This document shows positions 48,370 to 61,140 of a stretch of DNA of 64,000 bases, piece by piece. Source of the stretch: Loxodes magnus (taxonomy: Eukaryota; Ciliophora; Karyorelictea; Loxodida; Loxodidae). The notes beneath the pieces are model-generated. The model searched no databases. It was given only the letters and a program-made list of their open reading frames with translations, and was not told the DNA's origin. The position numbers and the translations under genes are program-made. Every line of letters begins with the position of its first letter. The first letter of the stretch is position 1. Where the stretch lies: positions 372,001 through 436,000 of the forward strand of contig CAMPDV010000097.1 of assembly GCA_946699065.1 (NCBI GenBank), read 5' to 3'.

Positions 48370-49640
48370 CTTTTGTACAATAAAAAATAAAAAGTTATTA
48401 GATGATGATATTGCTTATTTTAGATTTTCATAGTTGCTAGCTTATCTATTTAAAATCACAATAGAAGATAACGTTTAGAACATCTTAAATTAAATAGCCT
48501 ATATTTTCTTTTATTTATTAACTAAAACTTAAAGAAAAGAAATATAGGTTAATAAGTTTATAATACTTTTGGCTTTTAATAGGTATAACTTTATATTTTA
48601 GTACTGTAAAGTTACTTTTTAAGAAGAATCAATTGTTTTCATCATTAGCATGATATCTTCTTATATATTTTTTCTAATATTCTCCAATTTCTTAAATATC
48701 TCATTAAAAAACCTCAAAAATTAGTTAAGCTTGCAATTATTAAGATAGAAAATCCAAATTTATTAAATAAATAAGTATTATTAGAATTATAGCCTTAGAG
48801 GTAATTAAAAAAGCATCTTAAGTTAACTAAATAAAGGTAATAAAATAACTAAATATGCTTAAATACTTAAAGGAATCTAAAAATGTTAAAATATTGCTAT
48901 CTTCATAGGAAATTATAGCAATAGGATTATTTGAAACTAATGAACTATAAATTTACAAAAATCTAATTTCTTTAACACTGAACTTTTATTTTAGGCAATA
49001 GATTTAATTCATCAATATCAAGATACTAATATAACCTAAATTTATATTTACTCCTAGCTTTTAAAACTTCCTTCATATTTCATTCTTATATCTGCAAAAA
49101 TGTTCCTAAATACCTAAAATATAACGATCTTTGGAGACATTTTAAATATAAAGTTTACATTGATATATTCTTAGTAATTTAGTATAATTAAGCTATTAAT
49201 TTAATTCATATGAGTGTTTATAATTATTATATGTGTATGAAGTCATTAACTATAGAGGAATTCTTTAAAATTTATTATTCTTTTAATGAAAAAGATAAAT
49301 ACAACTACTTGGGTCAGCAAAAATAATTTTATGTAAAATGAGCTATCTATTGAATATTAAATTTCTATATCTCATTATTAAGATGCTTGCACAATATTTT
49401 CATTAAGAAGTAAACATTAAGATCTCCTATTTATGAGGGATACTAAATATTATTTATAAAGTAAAAACTTATACCTCTTAACCACTTTGCTTGCTAATTA
49501 AAACGAAGAATTTGAATAGCAAGGCTTTTATATTCAAAACCCAAAATTTATTTATAAATATTTAATTTCTCAGTTTAGTCTACAAGCTATCTGATGTAAA
49601 TAAATATTTAAACTGATTTTAGAATTTAATTATTTGATAA
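48370..49640. other. A+T-rich spacer; right part is old duplication
   Basis: No gene recognised. From about 48880 the sequence is a diverged match to about 24800-25560 downstream of kelch copy 1. Confidence 0.45.
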
Positions 49641-49658
49641 ATTTAATTTTAGTTATTA

Positions 49659-52600
49659 CTAATTGTAAGATTAATCTCATTCAATATCTTCACAATAAAG
49701 ATCTTTTATTTCCGAGTCTTCACTTATGTCCAATTTCTTATTAAAATCCTATAACTAGGTATCATTTACTCCCAAAACTTAAGAATTACCTGGAAGAGTT
49801 AAAATATATCCTTAAGATTTAATTAAATTCAGGTAGTCATCCATGCGATTTTTATTCTATGCTCTTTTTTACTGCTACTGCTGCTACTTTAAGAGATCAA
49901 GATGCTACTATAAAGGAGAAATTTAATCAGAGCATTCTTCATACATATCTTCTATTTCAAAAGCCGGAACTATTTGACGAGATTATTTTCTTTAATTAAT
50001 CTTTTTTATTGCTTTTCTAACTGAAAATTTTTTATTTTTCTTCTTTACTTGTAAAGGATTTATATTATGTTACTCTCTTAAGTATTTTGTTTATCTAATA
50101 AAATTCTACTTTTTAGCCATATCAAGCTTTTTTTTAATCTTCTTTTCTCTCTCGTTTTGATATTTTTCTATAAAACCCATTACCTTTCCTATTACTCCCA
50201 AAAGACCAAAAACTGATCCTAAAGCAGCAGTAATTAGTGTGAAAGCAGAAGTTTTAAGAGTTTGCTTGGTTAAAAGAGAACTTTCACTAGTCTTAAGGTT
50301 GATTCTAGCTTACAAATTAGAACTAAACTACATTTCAGTGCTAGAAAATTAAGTTCCTTTATAGTAATATCCTGAATTCATTACATGGTAACCTGTTTAT
50401 CCATCATATTTAGACTGCTTTGGATCATTTGTTTCATAGGCCGAAGGTATTATTAAAACTTCTAAATTCGTTGGTTCTGGACCTCTAAATATCATTTAAG
50501 GATCAGGATTGATAGAAATATCTATACTTGATACTTCATTAGGAATGGAAGAAGTAGAAGTTACGTTAAACTAAATAGACGAAGAATAAGACTTTTCTTC
50601 TTTAAGGCTTACTTGGATATACGAAGGTCCTGCTACTTCACAAGATTGACATTAAATTTTTACGTAGCAATCTTCTTTTACTTTTTTGCACTAAATAAGA
50701 GCCCAGTAATTAGAATTTGAATCACTTGAAAATCCTTCTTTAGTATAGCTAATTTCTTGATTGCATTCAGTGAATTCTTCTTTTTAGCTTTCTTCTAACT
50801 AACATATCCCTTAGTAAGAGGAAAATTTGAAAATAAAATGTATTTCTGCTTATATATTTGGATAAGTCTCTTTCATAATTAGGTAAGGAATAAGTGCCTT
50901 GCTCTCAACAATATTATCAAAAATATAATTAAGGATATTGTTTAAAATCAGTGCTAAGGCTAGGACTATAAAGAAAGAAGAAAAAAGTCCTCCAATGGAA
51001 GTTTTCATAAGCTTCATAAATTAGTTAAGTTCATAGTTGTGGTTTTTTTCGAATAAATCTATTATTTTTAATTTATCTTTAATTCAGCTCTTTGATAAAA
51101 ATAAAAGACCCAGCATAAAAATTGCAATAGCAACTGTTATATTAATTTGGAAAACATAGAAGCTTATGTCAGCTTATTTGCTTTAATAGTTTTTAGGTTA
51201 TTGTGAATTTTTATTTTATTGTTGCGAAATTAAAACAGGGGTAGTTGAACCTACTGAACATTAAAAACCATTAGGGCATACTTTACAAAACTCAATTCCT
51301 TCCTCATCACTATAAAAGCCTTTAGAACAAGGCTAGCATTACCTTTAAGAAGAAGCACCTAAGTTTGGTTATTCCATTCCTTTAGGGCATTTCTTACAAT
51401 AATTGCTCTAATTAGTATAAGTACCTCTAGGACACATTTTACATTCTCCTGATCCATCGTCAAATGTTCCATAACTGCAAGGTCAGCCACAAAATACATC
51501 ATCTTTTTTGCACTTAGAAGGAATGTTATATACTCAAAATTAGTTAATAGATCTTTTCTCTATACTCTCAGATCCTTTAACGTAAACTCCTCCAAAGAGA
51601 AGAAGCATTCTTTTATAATAAGACATTGCATGTCCATACACATAAGGAGGTCAATTAACTCCTTCTTATTAGGACTCTCAATTAATAGTAATGTTAGTCA
51701 AATCAACAAAACTAAAACTATTACTTGGATTAATTCCTCACCACTACCCTCCATAGTATGCAAAGTAGTTGTCAATAGCAGCAAAAGCTGTTTTTCCTGC
51801 TCCAAAATCTAAATTTACTTATTTTATAAATTAGGATTCTTAAATATCGAAAATGAATACTAAGTAATTAGCAGTATCAGAATCACCATATCCATTCATC
51901 AAGTATAAGTAATCTTAGAAAGCATAAAGGTTGCAATAAAGGAGATTTGTTGGATAGGCTGAATCTTTATTTATTAGAGTTCATTAGTTAGATCCTAGAT
52001 CTAATTATCATAATTCATTCGAAATTCCTGAAATTGTTCTTCCTCCATATAAAAAGAAAAACTTTCCTGACATTACTGCACATGAGAAACTTCTTGGAGT
52101 TGGTGTACCTTTTTGCTCTACTTCCTCTCATGTTCTGCTATTTATGTTGTATTTAAAGAAATCATTCAACAAACTTGTTTATCCTTAACCTCCTCAAATT
52201 ATTAAGAAATTTCCATGTACTGCAGAAACATGTCCATATCTAACTTCAGGTAACTCGCCAAAAACTTAAGGTTATTATCAGTTTCACTTTTCTAAATCTA
52301 ATTTTCATAGTTAATTTAGAATTTTACCTTTTGAGTTCACTCCTCCAAAAGCAAATGCATTTCCTGACATAACGTTCATGCTATGAAATTATAAAGGGTC
52401 AGGGGAATCAAAATCTTTTTAGATTATTTCTCATCTTAACTTGGGTTTAGTTAAATCTAAAATTGCTATATCATTTTTTAAGCTTTCTGCAGTTCATCCA
52501 GCTAACATCCAAAACTAACTTTTATAGCAAACTGCGAAAGTAGTATCTCTCTTTACTCCTTCTCAATTTTCAACTTTTAACTCTCTTCAGGTCAAGTTTT

Positions 52601-53432
52601 CGTGGTTAGAATAATCTAATTCTCAAAATTCTTCAACATCTGCTTCTTAATCTTCGTTTCATCCTGTAGAGAAGTACATTTTTTAAGTTTCTCTCATATA
52701 GCAACTACCTGATAAATATTGAATGCCAGGATGTGGATTTACTTTTTATTTTCTTCAAACTGAACTTGCTAAGTTAAGAATGTACATATCAAAATCTTTA
52801 TATCTTGCTAAATTTTTAAGTATAAGCTCATTATTATCCACTACTATATTTGAAGTATACTATTCTTGAGGAATGTTTCCTGATGTTTAAAGATTATGCC
52901 AGCTCATAGTTTTAGATTTAAAAACCCAAATGTCATTTAAGGGTCTATAAAATCCTTTACCCCCAAACATATAAAATTAATAATCTCCGTTCTCTTAAAT
53001 CACTAAATCACATGAAGCTCTATATCTTGAATCAGGCTTTATTCCAGAAATTTAAAATTGTGTTCATTCATTGCTTCTAAGCTCAAATTTTCATAAATCA
53101 TTTTACGGTCCATATTATGATTATCCTCCAAACATTATCATAGCTTATTCACTTTCTATAAACTGGGAACATGCAGCAAATCTAGGATCTGGAGTTTTTT
53201 CATTCGAAAGGGGTAAGAAATATCATTTCCTTTAAGTCATATTAAACATTCAAGTATCATCATATATTATAGTACCATCTCCTTTACCCATTGATACTAA
53301 AATTAAGCTTTACTAATAGTCTAATGCACCTTGTAAAAACTATCTTCTAGAAGGAGGAGTCAAAGTTTCAGGAAATTATCTTCAAAGTGCTAAAGAGAAA
53401 CTAAATTAGAAAAGCAGAAGAAATGATATCAT
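49659..53432 (-). CDS. Kelch / Cys-rich multi-pass membrane protein, copy 2 (intact)
   Basis: From ATG 53432 to TAG 49659-49661 is 3774 nt, exactly 1257 codons plus the stop, in one frame without introns. Architecture as copy 1: signal peptide (1-17), kelch propeller (about 20-630), Cys-rich module (about 638-727), membrane segments near 757-780 and 810-838, a third near 1057-1083, then a short basic linker (NEREKKIKKKLDMAKK) where copy 1 has its minisatellite. The tail is Gln-rich (ISPLQQHLDLLKQQQQQQK) and ends CEDIE-W-DQSYN. Termination is inferred at the TAG-TAA-TAA cluster (49653-49661), because similarity to copy 1 loses its codon pattern there; an earlier TGA (in CEDIE-TGA) is an alternative stop. 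From the start to 50308 it matches copy 1 almost base for base; past that point the two differ at many sites. Confidence 0.9.
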
Positions 53433-53499
53433 TTATTTAATTTTAAGCTATGCTTAGTTTAAATAAGCTAAACATGAATATTTAGTATAGCAGAAAGAA

Positions 53500-56400
53500 A
53501 TAGATTATCTCTTTAAATCAAACTTAATAAAGTAATTTTGCTGATTTATTTATTTTTCTAATTAATATGACTTGCTAGATTAAAGTATAGCACAATTTAT
53601 AAAATAGGCCTGCTTAATTAAATTACTTAATTGATATATGGAGATTTTAGTTTAGATTATTTGAATGAATTATTTTAGTTTATGTCTAAATTTTGTAAAT
53701 TAGAGAAATAATAAAACTAAAAAGGCTAACTGGTGAGGATACATTTCTTATAATTATAAAACTTTATTTCCCTTAGTATCTAAAAATAAAAGTTAATAAA
53801 TGAAGAAATAAAAAAAATAAAATAAATTTAAAGATTCCTTATTAGCTAAATCTAAAGTTATAAATTTAAAGCATTTTAAATTATTTTAAAGCTGCTTATT
53901 TCGCATAAAATATTAGCTTGGATTGCCTTTAGAATAAAATACACTAATTTTTTAGAAATATGAGGATTGTAAGGAGAAATTTTGGGCTTAGTGTTTTAAT
54001 TTTTGTAAGGATTCTAGAGTTATTTGATTAAATAATTTTTTTTAATTAAAATGAAGAGATTTCTTTCAATTTTTAATGCTTTAGTTAATTATTTGATGTG
54101 GAGTCTAAAATTGATATCAGATCATTAAATTCTATTTCACAACTTACTTAGTATATATTACTATATGAATGAAGTGTCGATGAGATATTTGTTATAAACC
54201 TATTTCAAATAAATAAAAGTAGATTATTAAGAAACGTTGGAGATATAATCTAAATTAAGTTATTAACATGTCATATGTAAATCAGATAAAATTGTAAAAG
54301 TTCATACCAATCGAAATACTAACTTTGAATTAAAGCAAATAAATAAAATGTTTCTATTGTAAAATAAATTGAGGGATAATAGAAGATATCTTTCTTTTTT
54401 TAATTTACTTAAAAATAATTAATGCTATTAGTGATATAAGTACCTTTTCTTAGAATTTTAAATTAGATAAACATTTAGTCAGCTATATAAGTTTTTTAAT
54501 TAATTGTCTTAAGTGATTTATTTATGAAATTACCAGCAATCTTTGATTAAGAGTTCACACTTTGTATAACTTAAATTTAATTTTCTTTGCAATGAAAATT
54601 TAATACATATTTTTAATACCAGCAACTCTCTGCTTCATGTCAACTTTTTTTTAATTGATCTATTGAATTTAATCTTAAATTAAAATAACACAATTTTTCA
54701 TATTCTAATAATTATCAATATCTTCTTAAAAAGGTATTGCTAATTTTATTCAGCATAACTGGAGGAATTATTATTTAATCCTTCTAAATCTTAATGAAGA
54801 TTAAGTTTTAGCTATTAAATATTAATAAGAAATAAAATTTATTGCCTTTATCTAATAAACTCTTATTTTATACCTTTTACTTATAGATATTATTTATATA
54901 ATGACTATTTTTATGGTTTATTTAAGATAATTAATACCAAACAGCTTAATTGTATGAGTAGCTTAAATATATCTATTATCTAGAATTATCTTTTCTAATT
55001 TGTCTTTTATGGATTTATTAAATGAATAATTTCTGAGTTATATGTCTTCTTTTATGTATACTATTCTATAACTTCATACTCATTTATCGCTATAACTGAT
55101 TAATTGCAAATTTATTGAAGAATCAAATTTATAAGAGTTTATTGATTCTATGAATACATGGAAGATTTATATTTAGAGTATAAAACTCTAGTTTTAATTA
55201 ATAAGCTTTAGGATTCTTTTTAGCATATTATTTTACTATTGATAAACGAATTACCAAGGAACTTTAAAATAATAAATTAGGGTGCACTCTTTATTCCTTA
55301 TAATTAACAATTCTAAAGCATACAATTTTTTTCTTTGTATTATAGATAGGTTTTTAACTATATCTATTATTGAATTTGATGTTAAATAGACGAATTTTAG
55401 AAATTATCTCTTATTGAATATTTCTAAATTCTTAAAAACGTTAAAATTTATCTAAGTTAGTAGACTCTTTAATTAGCAAAATAGGAAAGTTATTTACTAA
55501 GCACTTGCTAAATATAGAGAGTGTATTATTTTAGTTATTTTGATGGATGATTTTAGTATTCCTTTGTTTCTAGCTGTATATAAGGCTATTTATAGTTAGC
55601 CTTTCATAATTATCATTTAATTTTTATCTAAAAGTGCTGTTAGTTTGTTAATGCTTTAGATGTTTAGACTTAAGTAGCCATAATTTAAGCTTTCAACTAT
55701 AAAGCAAACTTCTAATTTTAATTTTAAAATAGAGATATATCAAGCTATATGGATAAGATAATAGTTAGTGACACTAGAAAGATAATAATAGTTACTAGAA
55801 TGTAATAAAAGTAACTTAAGACAAATATAGCTTTATCATATTAAATAAACTTATTAATTTTGAAAATAAAGCAGGAATCATTATTAAAAAGAACTCTGCT
55901 TATACCAATATAAAATAAGTACATAGATCTATTTATTTTTAACATTTTTCATTTAGATATTGTAAAGACATAACTAAAGAGATATTAAATATAAAATATT
56001 CATATTATAGAGAATCTTATGAATAGTTACTATCATTATTAATATAAATAATCATTTTATAGAATTAAGAGACTACTATCTAATTTTAGTATTTTCAAAG
56101 CAAAAATTATAATAGCATTACATAACAGTATAGCATTATCTTAGTTATAAGCTTACATACTTATTAATTAGGTTAGATAAATTAACTATATAAATACATT
56201 TAGGAATGAAAGAAATATTATTTCTTTGCTTTGAGTTAAGAATTTTTTAATAGATAGTGATTTAATTTATTAATAAAGAAAAGAGAGTGAAAGTTAATAC
56301 TTAAATATGCTAGTTCAAATTCTCTAAGCTGTAAAATAAGCAAGAATTTTTAGTTTTTATTAAGGTTTAAAATGTAATGGAATATTCTTAAACCAGAAAG

Positions 56401-57880
56401 AGAAATTTATGTTCCTTTAATTTAAAAAGGTAAATAGGATCTAAATGGAAATAACTAACTTAATCTTAGTTAAGTTTATAAAATGATATAATTAATTTTA
56501 ATAATTTATTAGGTAAGATGGTATGCATATCATTAGTATTTATTTATTTTACTATTTTATTTTATAGAATTCACAATTTATACTTTTTCTTAAAGTCATA
56601 CTTTTATAGATTTATTTAAAAAACAATTAATTGTTAACAAAAGATTGCTTATATGGGATTAATAAAGAATGCTGATTTTTTGGAAGCAGAAGATAAATAT
56701 AACTCTTGCAAGAGACTGAAATAAATGTAAAAGATATATATTTTAGATTATTTAGCTGATATATATCCTATAATAAAGTTCTGCATAAACTAGAATGATA
56801 ATTATTATTCTAACCTTAATGCTCATATAAACAAATCTCCAACTTTTAAAAATATATTCCTTCATTCCTCAATTAACTTTCCTAGTTGCTTATAAAGTTA
56901 ATTTATAAGATTTAATTAAAATATATTTGAAATACTAATATTTCTCATTCATTTTACAATATTTTAGATACTTTCCTCATAAGTTTCTTAATGAATATTT
57001 GATTATATTAGATAAAATTAGACATAATAATTTAGGTTTACATTAGCTTAGAAAACCTTATATTTATTAAATAAAAGTAAGATAAAGGAAAATTATAAGA
57101 TAACTTTATTAGAAGAGTATTAAGATATAGAGTTTTAAGAAAGGAAGATAAATAATTGGCTTGCTAAATAGAGACTAGTAAACAATCAAAGTAAATATAG
57201 AACAATTTAGAAATTAGTTATTTGAGACATCTAGCTGGACAGGAATTTTTAAGTTTATAATTAGAATTTTTAACATTTAGAGAATAAAATAAGCATAATC
57301 ATTTATCAAAACTTACTAGATTGTATTACATTCTTAAATTTATTTATAATCAAGTTATTTAATCTAATATAACGCTTGATTTGCTATGTAATAAATATCA
57401 TCTTTCTTTTTTAAAGGAGTTATCTTCATTAAGTTGTTCTGATCAATTACTTAAGAATCTGGTTTTAAGTTGATTATATTTTGTTATAGATAAAAAGTTT
57501 ATGAAATGTTAATTTATTATAAAAGCATAATTAATATTTTCTAAAAGAATAAATTTCAGATTTGAATAATAGCAAGATAGCCTTAACTAATAATTGATAA
57601 GTATGAGGTGCTATTCCTGCAAATAAGGTACTATTGTTAAAGAATATCAAAATTTGTAGTAGATTAGATTTGAAATTAAAATATTTATAATAAAAGCTAT
57701 TTATGCAAAATTTAAAATGAATAACTTTTATTATACGAGACTAGTTTTTAGAAATATACTTAAGAGTATTTTGGAAAATGTAATACGTAAATTATTATAA
57801 TTTAAATAAATGAAACTTTTTTTAATGAAAAGTTTATTTAATTTGTTCTTAAAATAATTTTATTATATATCTCTTTAAAC
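53500..57880. other. A+T-rich gene-free stretch
   Basis: About 4.4 kb upstream of kelch copy 2. No gene, RNA or repeat family recognised. It is not similar to the DNA upstream of copy 1. Confidence 0.5.
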
Positions 57881-57884
57881 TACA

Positions 57885-58480
57885 GATATTTGATAACTTT
57901 CTATTATCTTATGGAAACTTCTCTTCATACTCTTTTTCTTATTTTTCGTCTTCACTTTTCTTAGAAATCTAATCAATCTAACTTCTAGTATTTTATAACT
58001 TTAAATTGACTTAGTGAAGATCTTCAGACTCTTTTTCTTACTTTTCTTATTCATTTTTCTTAGAAATCAAACTATTCTCATCTCTTTAAACTTCACATAT
58101 TTGTTAACTTTCTATTTCCTAAGTGATATTAATCTTCAGACTCTTTTCTTACATTTCTTCTTCACTTTTCTTATAAATCAAACTATTCTCATCTCTTTAA
58201 ACTTCTTATATTTGTTTACTTTCTATTTCCTAAGTGATATTAATCTTCAGACTCTTTTTATTCTTCTTCTTCACTTTTCTTAGAAATCTTATCAATCCAA
58301 CTTCTAATATTTGATAACTTTAAATTAAATTATTGAAACTGAACTTCATACTCTTTTTCTAAACTTTCTTCTTCACTTTTCTTAGAAATCTTATCAATCA
58401 AACTTCTAGTATTTTATATTTACCTTAGTGTTTGCATGACTCTTTTTCTTACTTAACTTCTTCACTTATTTATATCTTCA
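57885..58480. repeat. Degenerate tandem repeat, unit about 110-120 bp
   Basis: Five or so diverged units share CTTCACTTTTCTTAGAAATC, then ACTCTTTTTCTTAC and CTATTTCCTAAGTGATATT-like words. The two middle units (58060-58260) are the most alike. On the minus strand the repeat is open and very Lys-rich (KVNKYKKFKEMRIVWF, IRKVKKKCKKRVW), so it may be part of a repetitive coding region. Coding is not certain. Confidence 0.65.
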
Positions 58481-58489
58481 GGTCACTTT

Positions 58490-60250
58490 TTTAACTACTC
58501 TTCATTTTTTTTTACTTTCTTTTTTTAGTAAATTTCTTACTTCTTATTAAAACGTTTCTTCAAAATCTTATGTTACTTTTCTTCACTTTACAAATAATTT
58601 GCTTTCATATTTGTCTTATCTTATTTTATTTTTATTTATTTTATCATTTCTTTTGAAAATGTTGCTTCGTTTTAATTTTTTTTTAGATTTTTTTTTGTGA
58701 ATCAAATTTCTTTTTATTTTTTTTATATTATTTTTACAAAAAGACTTTAAATTTCTATAAATCAAATTACTATTTTTCTTTTTTTTCTCAACATACGTTT
58801 TTTCAAACTTATCTGATTTTATCTTTTTAAATATAGAAAATAACAAGGTTTGTTTTTTTATTTTGATTTCTCTATATGAGAACTTTTATATTTTTTTTTA
58901 TTAAATAAATGTATCTATTTTTTTCTATTTTTCTTCGTTTTCGAAAGCTATAAATAACATAATATATTATATTATTAAAAGTTTTTTTATTTAGATGTTT
59001 ATTTTAAATTATCCATTAATTTTTTACTATGTTTTCAAATTTTTGAAACCCAAAATCTTTTCTTCTTTGTTCCGTCCCAAATTCTCATGTAGTGCCAAAC
59101 TCTTACGCAAAAGGCATTTTCACTTTTTTCGTTTTGAAAACATTTTTGATTCTTTCAGATATCTTTATATACATTAAACGAGAAAAAATTTGTTTTTAAA
59201 GCTTTAGTTTAAAGATATTTTAAAGTTTATTCAGTCTGAAAAAAGTTTTGTAGTGTAAAAAACTGAGCAAAAAATAAAATTATATTTTTCACGATTTCAT
59301 GCTTTAAATACTCTTATTTGCCTTTCATTTAGCTCTAAAAATCAAAAGTTTTCAAACCAAAATCAAAAAAATTGTCTCAAATTTTTTATTCCCATTTTTT
59401 CAAAACCCTTTTATACTTTAAAGCATTTTCTTAAAAAAATTATTCCTTTCTTCCCTTTTACTAATCCCGATTTCCTTTAGTTTGTTCTGTCCCAACTCCT
59501 CCCTATAGTGTAAAAAGCTGAGCAAAAAAAGGTTTTTTTTATTTATGTAATTTTCGGGGCTTCTACCTCATGAAAATTTTGACATGAAAATAATTCAAAT
59601 ATAGTACACTAAATTTTTCCTATCATAAAATATACATTATGCAACTTAAAAATAATACTAATAAGATTAAAACAAACGTAACTAAATTTTATACAAAAAA
59701 TAAAATTGCACTAGCACATAACCCAAAAAATAATACTATACGAGAAAATTAAAAATTTTTTTTGGCTCTAGTACATACTTCAAAATTTTTTCTAACGATT
59801 GAATATTTAAACTTTTTTAACTCTAGTACATACTACAAAAAAAAAGCTTACTAAATAATTTATTTTTAACGAAAAATAAAACTTAATAAATAATTTCACA
59901 ATTACTCTAACACTTTATTGAAAATAAATTTAAACTTTTATTAATAAAACTTACTAAGTTCAGAAAAAGACATAGAAAAAAAACGAAATTTACAAATTTT
60001 TTAACTTTACTTATAACAATAATAAGAAAAAGAAGAAGATACTCAATTAAAATAAAGATCTAGAAAATTTTAAATTCTTTAAATGTAAAAATTAATAGTT
60101 TTAATCCAAATAGATCACTTGATGTATCTCTACTTGTCCTCCACACTCATAATTACGGAAGCCATAGTGCAATTCTTGAAATATAGCCCATAGTTATCAT
60201 ATATTCTACTTCAGTCAATCTATATAATTAATTAAAGGATAAAGAATAAA
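58490..60250. other. A+T-rich DNA with scattered direct repeats
   Basis: No gene recognised. Short direct repeats are visible: TAGTGTAAAAA(A/G)CTGAGCA at about 59251 and 59506; CTCTAGTACATACT at about 59764 and 59821. Each pair is separated by 60-250 bp. Their origin is unknown. Confidence 0.5.
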
Positions 60251-60257
60251 ATTAAGT

Positions 60258-61100
60258 TTATAGTTTTAGAAAAGAGCTCCAGGGTTCACTTGTTTTTGTT
60301 CCTACTCTTTCCTGAACTAAAAGACTGCGTAGGACTACATTAGTCCGCCATCCTTGTCTCTCCCTCATCAACTAATTATCGTTATAGTTTCTTCTTCCAT
60401 TTTTATAAAACTCGTTGTTTCTTGAGTTGTAGAATTTCTTTCTGTATACTTATCCTGTTCTTGTTGGTCATATTCTGAAAAGTTAGTCTAATATTTATTA
60501 CTTGTTAATTTTTTCAATTTCTTGTTTCTTCCAGCATTTTTTCCAGCAATTATTTTTCTAGCATAAATAGCACCGAATCTTTTTGCGATAATAATTGATC
60601 TTATTTATTTCTTATTATTAGAATTCCGATTCGATTTCCATTGGGATATTTGATTATTAATCTTATTAATCTTATTAATCTTATAATTTTTAAATTATTA
60701 CTTGTTATTATTCATGTTTTTCTTAAAGTTGCTTTATTTGATATTCAATTTAAGAAAAATGAAATTGGATCATTTGAGGGATTTCGTTAAATTATTTATC
60801 AATTTATTCCAATTTAATTACTATTTACGATTAGATTTTATTTAATGATTCATCTATGGATGGGAATTATAGGTTTAATTATTCCATTAATTTTTCTAGT
60901 AAGTTTTCTAAATTTTCTATTTTTTATCTTTGCTTTTTCAAATCATATTGGATATTTGATATCCTTTGCTGAACTGATTATGCAAAGGATTCCTTAGATT
61001 ATTAATCTTTATCTTATTAAGGCTATTATTCAATTAAATTAGGTTATTCTTATTTTTTCAAGTATTCGTTAATAGAGGTCTATTATTTCTTAGGTGCCAT
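60258..61100 (-). CDS. Retroelement ORF1 protein, family W, full length
   Basis: 280 codons from ATG 61100 to TAA 60258-60260. Order: MAPKKQQTSINEYLKKQEQ; a Gln-rich coiled coil (SNIQYDLKKQRQKIENLENL, LLEKLMEQLN; later EYQIKQLQEKHEQQQ); IPMEIESEFQQQ; a knuckle-like motif RCYLCQKNNCWKKCWKK at about 190-205; LFRIWPTRTGQVYRKKF; and a C-terminal part with GWRTNVVLRSLLVQ. The expected His of the knuckle is Asn here (NNC), while the fragment at 38473 has NHC, so metal binding may be impaired. Many TAA/TAG codons serve as Gln. It is probably an RNA-binding ORF1. It starts just 41 bp beyond the end of the WD40 gene, same strand. The part at 60323-60353 is a type 1-like hairpin. Confidence 0.75.
60323..60353 (-). 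repeat. Type 1-like hairpin inside family W ORF
   Basis: 31 nt: GACTGCGTAGGACT, loop, AGTCCGCCATCC. The inner stem is GGACT/AGTCC where other copies have GCACT/AGTGC, a paired (compensatory) change. Confidence 0.6.
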
Positions 61101-61140
61101 TTTATTTTTTAATAAATGCTAAATTTAAACTTACCTATTA

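Noticed and set aside
58995-59177. 60-codon plus-strand ORF in the A+T-rich right part
   Set aside because: Short, Phe/Lys-biased, no second copy or domain; expected by chance in this composition.
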